Source: Cyclobacteriaceae bacterium (lineage in GTDB: Bacteria; Bacteroidota; Bacteroidia; Cytophagales; Cyclobacteriaceae). From it: 64,000 bases of DNA. Shown here piece by piece: positions 61,133 through 64,000 of the stretch. The position numbers and the translations under genes are program-made. The stretch is taken from assembly GCA_027533395.1 (NCBI GenBank), contig JAPZUF010000004.1, positions 124,001-188,000 of the forward strand, written 5' to 3'. The first letter of the stretch is position 1. Every line of letters begins with the position of its first letter. Below the pieces are notes generated by a model, which worked only from the letters and a program-made list of their open reading frames with translations, made no database searches and was not told the origin of the DNA.

Positions 61133-61204
61133 TGCCATGCTTTCTCTGCCTATGCCATGGTTCATGTCGACACGAACCATGGATGAGAGTAATCAATGGC
61201 ATTA
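61130..61204. repeat. Nested inverted repeats between converging genes
   Basis: Outer arms TAATGCCAT (61130-61138) and ATGGCATTA (61196-61204) enclose a 28-bp near-perfect palindrome at 61155-61182 (CCATGGTTC-A-TGTCGACA-C-GAACCATGG, only one mismatch pair). The GAF gene stop codon is part of the left arm. It could form a cruciform or a bidirectional transcription stop, but no T run follows the stem. Confidence 0.7.
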
Positions 61205-61211
61205 ATTTCAA

Positions 61212-61454
61212 TTATTTCTTAGATGAATTAGCAAGCGTTGCAGCGCGTATTGTTTTTAACTCTTGCTGTGTATTGTAATTATCAACCGATCCTCCAAGCG
61301 TAAACAGGTCGATGATTGAGCCTACACCAAATACACCGCCCGTAAAAATCCAAATGATGCCTTTGCCAATTTTACCTAAGTAAAAGTGCTGAAAGCCCAA
61401 CCAGCCAAATATACTAATGAACCATAGTAGATAAGCCATTCCTTTAGATTTCAT
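61212..61454 (-). CDS. TM2-domain protein
   Basis: An 80-residue membrane protein with the TM2 pattern: a first helix (AYLLWFISIFGWLGFQHFYLGKIGKGIIWIFTGGVFGVGSIIDLF) with the conserved GxHxFYLG-like turn, and a short polar C-terminus. TM2 proteins are common in bacteria, and their function is unknown. It starts 10 bp from the stop of the MORN-like gene on the same strand. Confidence 0.85.
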   Translation of the reverse strand: MKSKGMAYLLWFISIFGWLGFQHFYLGKIGKGIIWIFTGGVFGVGSIIDLFTLGGSVDNYNTQQELKTIRAATLANSSKK

Positions 61455-61464
61455 ATTTTATATT

Positions 61465-62271
61465 TTAATCGTTTGTATTATACTTAAAATTTGATCCCCT
61501 CTTGATATACTTAAAAATTAAGTTTGTCTCAGGACATGTGTATGAGTCAAAACATTGCCAAAAGGATAGTGCTAATTCGAAGTTGAATTGTTCTTGCGAT
61601 GAGCTATCATATTCCGGCTCGACTTTATCGCCAGTACTTAAGTTAATCACTTTGTGTTCTTTTATTTTTCCTTCTTCATATAATCGTGTATCGATATAAT
61701 CGATTTTGTTTATTTTATATTTAATAGTCCAACGTCCATGCATTAATCCTTGCTCGTTATATGCTCCTGTAATACTTATATTTTGCATATAATCAATTTG
61801 ATTTACAATTTTGTTATCTTGATAGCTATAGGTATTGTTGGGTACTCCATCTTTAAATTGAATGGTAGATTTTTTTATCATTTTATTGGTAGCGTTATCA
61901 ATTTCTGTGTAGAGCCAATTTCCTTGTAATAACCCGTTTTCATAATTTCCTGAAATCATAATTTTTTTACCACGGTTAATGTGGCCAAAAACTGTTTCAT
62001 CTTTCCAATGAAAGGTATATTTCCACAGTCCAAATTTTAGATTGTTTTTAAATTTACCAGAAATCTGTATCTCATCTTTTTTATAGTCGTCAACACTTTT
62101 GTAAGTAAAGGCACCATGATACATTCTTTCTCCTGTTTCACTTAAGTAATATTCATAGCTAGCAATTCCGTCATCAAAAGTACCTGTATAACTGATAAGA
62201 GTTTGTCCGGAGGAATTGTGGAAACCTATAGCCACTAAAAAGAAAGTAATTGAAATGTATAATCTTATCAT
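61465..62271 (-). CDS. Exported protein with MORN-like repeats
   Basis: A 268-residue protein; ATG 62271 is used because it begins a signal peptide (IRLYISITFFLVAIGFHNSSGQ). The mature part repeats short 'ISGxYxxGxxxGxWxY' units ('QISGKFKNNLKFGLWKYTF', 'MISGNYENGLLQGNWLYTE', 'ITGAYNEQGLMHGRWTIKY'), as in YwqK/MORN proteins of Bacteroidota. The function is unknown, perhaps surface-associated. It lies between the TM2 and the small Pro-rich genes, all on the same strand. Confidence 0.7.
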   Translation of the reverse strand: MIRLYISITFFLVAIGFHNSSGQTLISYTGTFDDGIASYEYYLSETGERMYHGAFTYKSVDDYKKDEIQISGKFKNNLKFGLWKYTFHWKDETVFGHINRGKKIMISGNYENGLLQGNWLYTEIDNATNKMIKKSTIQFKDGVPNNTYSYQDNKIVNQIDYMQNISITGAYNEQGLMHGRWTIKYKINKIDYIDTRLYEEGKIKEHKVINLSTGDKVEPEYDSSSQEQFNFELALSFWQCFDSYTCPETNLIFKYIKRGSNFKYNTND

Positions 62272-62316
62272 AGTTAATGTTTTTTCTGCCTTTGTTGTTT
62301 TCGCCAACAAAATATT

Positions 62317-62532
62317 TTAGCTATCGAAGTGTTCTCGCTTAGTTGATTTCTTTTTTATGAAGTAGTAAATACCAATGATTAATCCACCGACAGCTAAAAA
62401 AATAATTCCTTCTAAGGGTGCAATGGGTGGTGGAGGATCACCACCGGTTGGGGGTGGGCTAGGAGGTGTAACTTGTGCTTGTGTAACTACAGAGAGTGCT
62501 ATAAGGGATAGTACTAGTAGTTGTTTTTTCAT
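62317..62532 (-). CDS. Small secreted protein with Pro-rich stalk and C-terminal membrane anchor
   Basis: A 71-residue protein: signal peptide (QLLVLSLIALSVVTQAQ), a Pro-rich segment (TPPSPPPTGGDPPPP), then PLEGIIFLAVGGLIIGIYYFIKKK, a hydrophobic helix with a basic tail. This architecture resembles short C-terminal sorting or anchoring signals of Bacteroidota. No catalytic domain. It is 45 bp upstream of the MORN-like gene. Confidence 0.7.
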   Translation of the reverse strand: MKKQLLVLSLIALSVVTQAQVTPPSPPPTGGDPPPPIAPLEGIIFLAVGGLIIGIYYFIKKKSTKREHFDS

Positions 62533-62608
62533 TTAGTATGATGTAATCTTTTTATGATTTTTTTATAGGAGATCTGAGTTTAAACTAGTTTTTGCTAGAT
62601 TATTTTAA

Positions 62609-62971
62609 CTAAAAAACAAAAGGCAACTCATACTCCTTCACTACCGGTTTCGAGCTTCTGGTTTTTACTTCCACTTTTGCTTTTGGCTTTTCGCCAATTA
62701 CATAATATAGTTTAATGTATTGGTCTTCAAACTGCAACCAAGAATTGTCTTTTAATAGAAATTCAGTTACACCTTCTTTACTTGCCTTATAGGCCCACAT
62801 TTCGGCAGCAAGAGGTTCGAAATTGGTAAACCTACCCATTGTAAGTATTTGTATGCCGGGTTTGCTTTGGTTGCCGAGTTCAGTACAACTATATATCTGC
62901 ACCGTTAATGTTGAATTGTCTTCTAAGTCGCGCACTGACCATTCGTCTATTAGTTTCTTTTCGTTAGCCAT
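62609..62971 (-). CDS. Small protein of unknown function
   Basis: A 120-residue, soluble-looking protein (MANEKKLIDEWSVRDLED...) with no signal peptide or recognised domain. It has a mixed alpha/beta composition, with 'YIKLYYVIGEKPKAKVEV' and 'VVKEYELPFVF' as beta-like segments. It is separated by 76 bp from the Pro-rich gene. The 230-bp gap upstream (62972-63201) holds nothing I can name. Confidence 0.55.
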   Translation of the reverse strand: MANEKKLIDEWSVRDLEDNSTLTVQIYSCTELGNQSKPGIQILTMGRFTNFEPLAAEMWAYKASKEGVTEFLLKDNSWLQFEDQYIKLYYVIGEKPKAKVEVKTRSSKPVVKEYELPFVF

Positions 62972-63201
62972 TTAAAATTTTGTTTTAAGAAAAGTAAACT
63001 TCTTCAGAATTTTCCGTTCAATAGTTAAGCACTGGCTAATAAATTTTTTTAGTTCTTAATAGTCCTGTTATTCACGATTTATAATAGTAATTGAACGAAT
63101 AGAAATAATTGATTGAAAAAATCAATCGTAAATAGTTCAAACTATATAAAAAAACAATTTTCCGAATTGTGTGTTGTTTCAGTTATTATCAACTTTAAGG
63201 C

Positions 63202-63810
63202 ATGAATTTGTTTCAGCAACAAGAATCTTCTCACAATCTTTTGCCTTACGATGGTATTGTTAATTATTTAGGTGTGGTTTTTTCTCAACAAGAAATCCAA
63301 CATTATTTTAATGAACTTATGCATAACATCGCCTGGCAAAACGATGAAGCTTACATTTATGGCAAGCATTACATCACTAAACGAAAAGTAGCCTGGTATG
63401 GCGATGCTCCTTTTAGTTATGCCTACAGTAACGTAACTAAATCTGCTTTGCCATGGAATGAGGTGTTACAATCTATCAAGAAACAAACCGAAGAAATTAC
63501 AAGTGAAACTTATAATTCATGTTTGCTTAATCTTTACCACTCGGGCGATGAAGGCATGGCCTGGCATAGCGATGATGAAAAGACTTTAAAGAAAAACGGA
63601 GCTATTGCGTCTCTCACCTTTGGTGCAGAAAGAAAGTTTTCTTTCAAGCATAAAAAAACGGAAGAAGTAGTTTCACTTCAATTAGAAAATGGAAGTTTAT
63701 TGATGATGAAAGATGTTGTCCAAACTTTTTGGTTACATCGTTTACCTCCTACCAAAAAGGTAAAAACACCGAGAATCAACCTTACTTTTCGCACGATAGT
63801 AGGACAGTAA
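63202..63810 (+). CDS. AlkB-family 2-oxoglutarate/Fe(II) dioxygenase
   Basis: A 202-residue DNA/RNA repair-type dioxygenase. The iron ligands are His 122 and Asp 124 (GMAWHSDDEKTL) and His 179 (FWLHRLPP). The Arg that holds 2-oxoglutarate is in 'PRINLTFRTI'. An N-terminal substrate-recognition lid precedes 'YNSCLLNLYHSGDEGMAWH'. Enzymes of this type remove methyl groups from nucleobases. It stands alone; no adaptive-response regulator is nearby. Confidence 0.93.
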   Translation: MNLFQQQESSHNLLPYDGIVNYLGVVFSQQEIQHYFNELMHNIAWQNDEAYIYGKHYITKRKVAWYGDAPFSYAYSNVTKSALPWNEVLQSIKKQTEEITSETYNSCLLNLYHSGDEGMAWHSDDEKTLKKNGAIASLTFGAERKFSFKHKKTEEVVSLQLENGSLLMMKDVVQTFWLHRLPPTKKVKTPRINLTFRTIVGQ

Positions 63811-63905
63811 AATTTGTTCGCTGGCGGACGCATCTGTCCAAAACTAAACGCAAAAATTATCGTAAATCCATTTTTTAGCTTTAAAAGCCCATAATTTTTT
63901 GGCAA

Positions 63906-63913
63906 TAGCTTTG
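63906..63913 (+). promoter_or_regulatory. -7 box for the ABC permease gene
   Basis: TAGCTTTG matches TAnnTTTG exactly, 24 bp before the ATG at 63938. No good -33 TTG is visible. Confidence 0.4.
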
Positions 63914-63937
63914 CCTATAAATTTCAATTTTAAAGTT

Positions 63938-64000
63938 ATGCTGATAAATTATTTTAAGATTGCTTTTCGTGCGCTGTTCAAACACAAGGCTTATGCAGGT
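63938..64000 (+). CDS. ABC transporter permease (MacB/FtsX type), N-terminal fragment
   Basis: Only the first 21 codons lie in the window: MLINYFKIAFRALFKHKAYAG. This is the conserved cytoplasmic opening of the Bacteroidota MacB/FtsX-like permease family ('NYFKIAFR.L..HK.Y'), which continues into a first transmembrane helix outside the window. No more can be said of its role. Confidence 0.7.
   Translation, partial: MLINYFKIAFRALFKHKAYAG

Noticed and set aside
1-64000. tRNA, rRNA, CRISPR arrays, insertion sequences, prophage or toxin-antitoxin pairs
   Set aside because: Reading of both strands showed no cloverleaf-like segment, no regular spaced repeats, no transposase or integrase, and no toxin-antitoxin pair.

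Overview
The window is AT-rich chromosomal DNA that looks like Bacteroidota, most likely order Cytophagales. The evidence is: genes with little or no Shine-Dalgarno sequence; several matches to the Bacteroidota -7 promoter box TAnnTTTG (best with a TTTG/TTG -33 box upstream of glyA, feoA and the first DUF6089 gene); the nadK-DUF6089-uppS-bamA-ompH envelope cluster; DUF4783, DUF2911, DUF4288, a LETM1-related protein, LURP-one-like and DPP-IV families; and a TonB-dependent receptor with a plug domain. I see no rRNA, tRNA, CRISPR array, insertion sequence or prophage. This is mostly dense core genome, and no gene-free stretch exceeds 300 bp.

Layout. 1-7.5 kb (+): tail of a CBS-domain protein, nadK, two DUF6089 barrel proteins, uppS, bamA and two Skp/OmpH chaperones, an outer-membrane assembly cluster closed by a good terminator. 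7.6-13 kb: LD-carboxypeptidase, then on the minus strand LysE, an ATP-grasp protein, DinB, recX, a YcxB-like protein, nadC and DUF4783. 13.1-18.7 kb (+): gpmI, a lipoprotein, an MsbA-type ABC exporter, a Fur-family regulator, and a TerC protein preceded by an unassigned structured leader. 18.7-27.2 kb (mainly -): LETM1-related protein, purE-purK, HEAT-cyclophilin lipoprotein, feoA-feoB, an unassigned 59-aa protein, and an MpaB-type oxygenase. 27.3-38.8 kb: a TPR sensor with a phosphoacceptor helix but no kinase domain, a gamma-glutamyltransferase, a lipoprotein, a scramblase-like protein, an MtfA-like peptidase, glyS, DUF2911, a frameshifted LOG gene, a two-lobed retropepsin-like PDZ protease and a degenerate receiver protein.

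38.9-44.9 kb is the only clearly accessory-looking biosynthetic region: a geranylgeranyl-reductase-like flavoprotein, a UbiA prenyltransferase, a type III polyketide synthase and an overlapping methyltransferase, followed by an asparagine-synthetase-like protein and an LPP20 lipoprotein. The first four are what a prenylated or alkylated phenolic or pyrone lipid pathway would need. 45-50.4 kb: glyA, tatC, rpiB and a minus-strand operon LiaF-like/DUF4288/LytS-type kinase/LytTR regulator. 50.6-64 kb: a PA0069-type radical SAM gene interrupted by an in-frame TAA, a TonB receptor, an RluA-family pseudouridine synthase, PrsW, a lone BLUF photoreceptor, a DPP-IV-type peptidase, a 2'-5' RNA-ligase-like protein, a thioredoxin-like protein, a membrane GAF/coiled-coil sensor, small membrane proteins, AlkB and the start of an ABC permease.

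The most unusual signals are the terC leader RNA, the type III PKS/UbiA cluster, two broken-but-recent reading frames (LOG, PA0069), the 59-aa protein beside feoAB, the kinase-less TPR-DHp protein and a nested palindrome at 61.13-61.20 kb. All family assignments come from reading motifs by eye; no database search was run.
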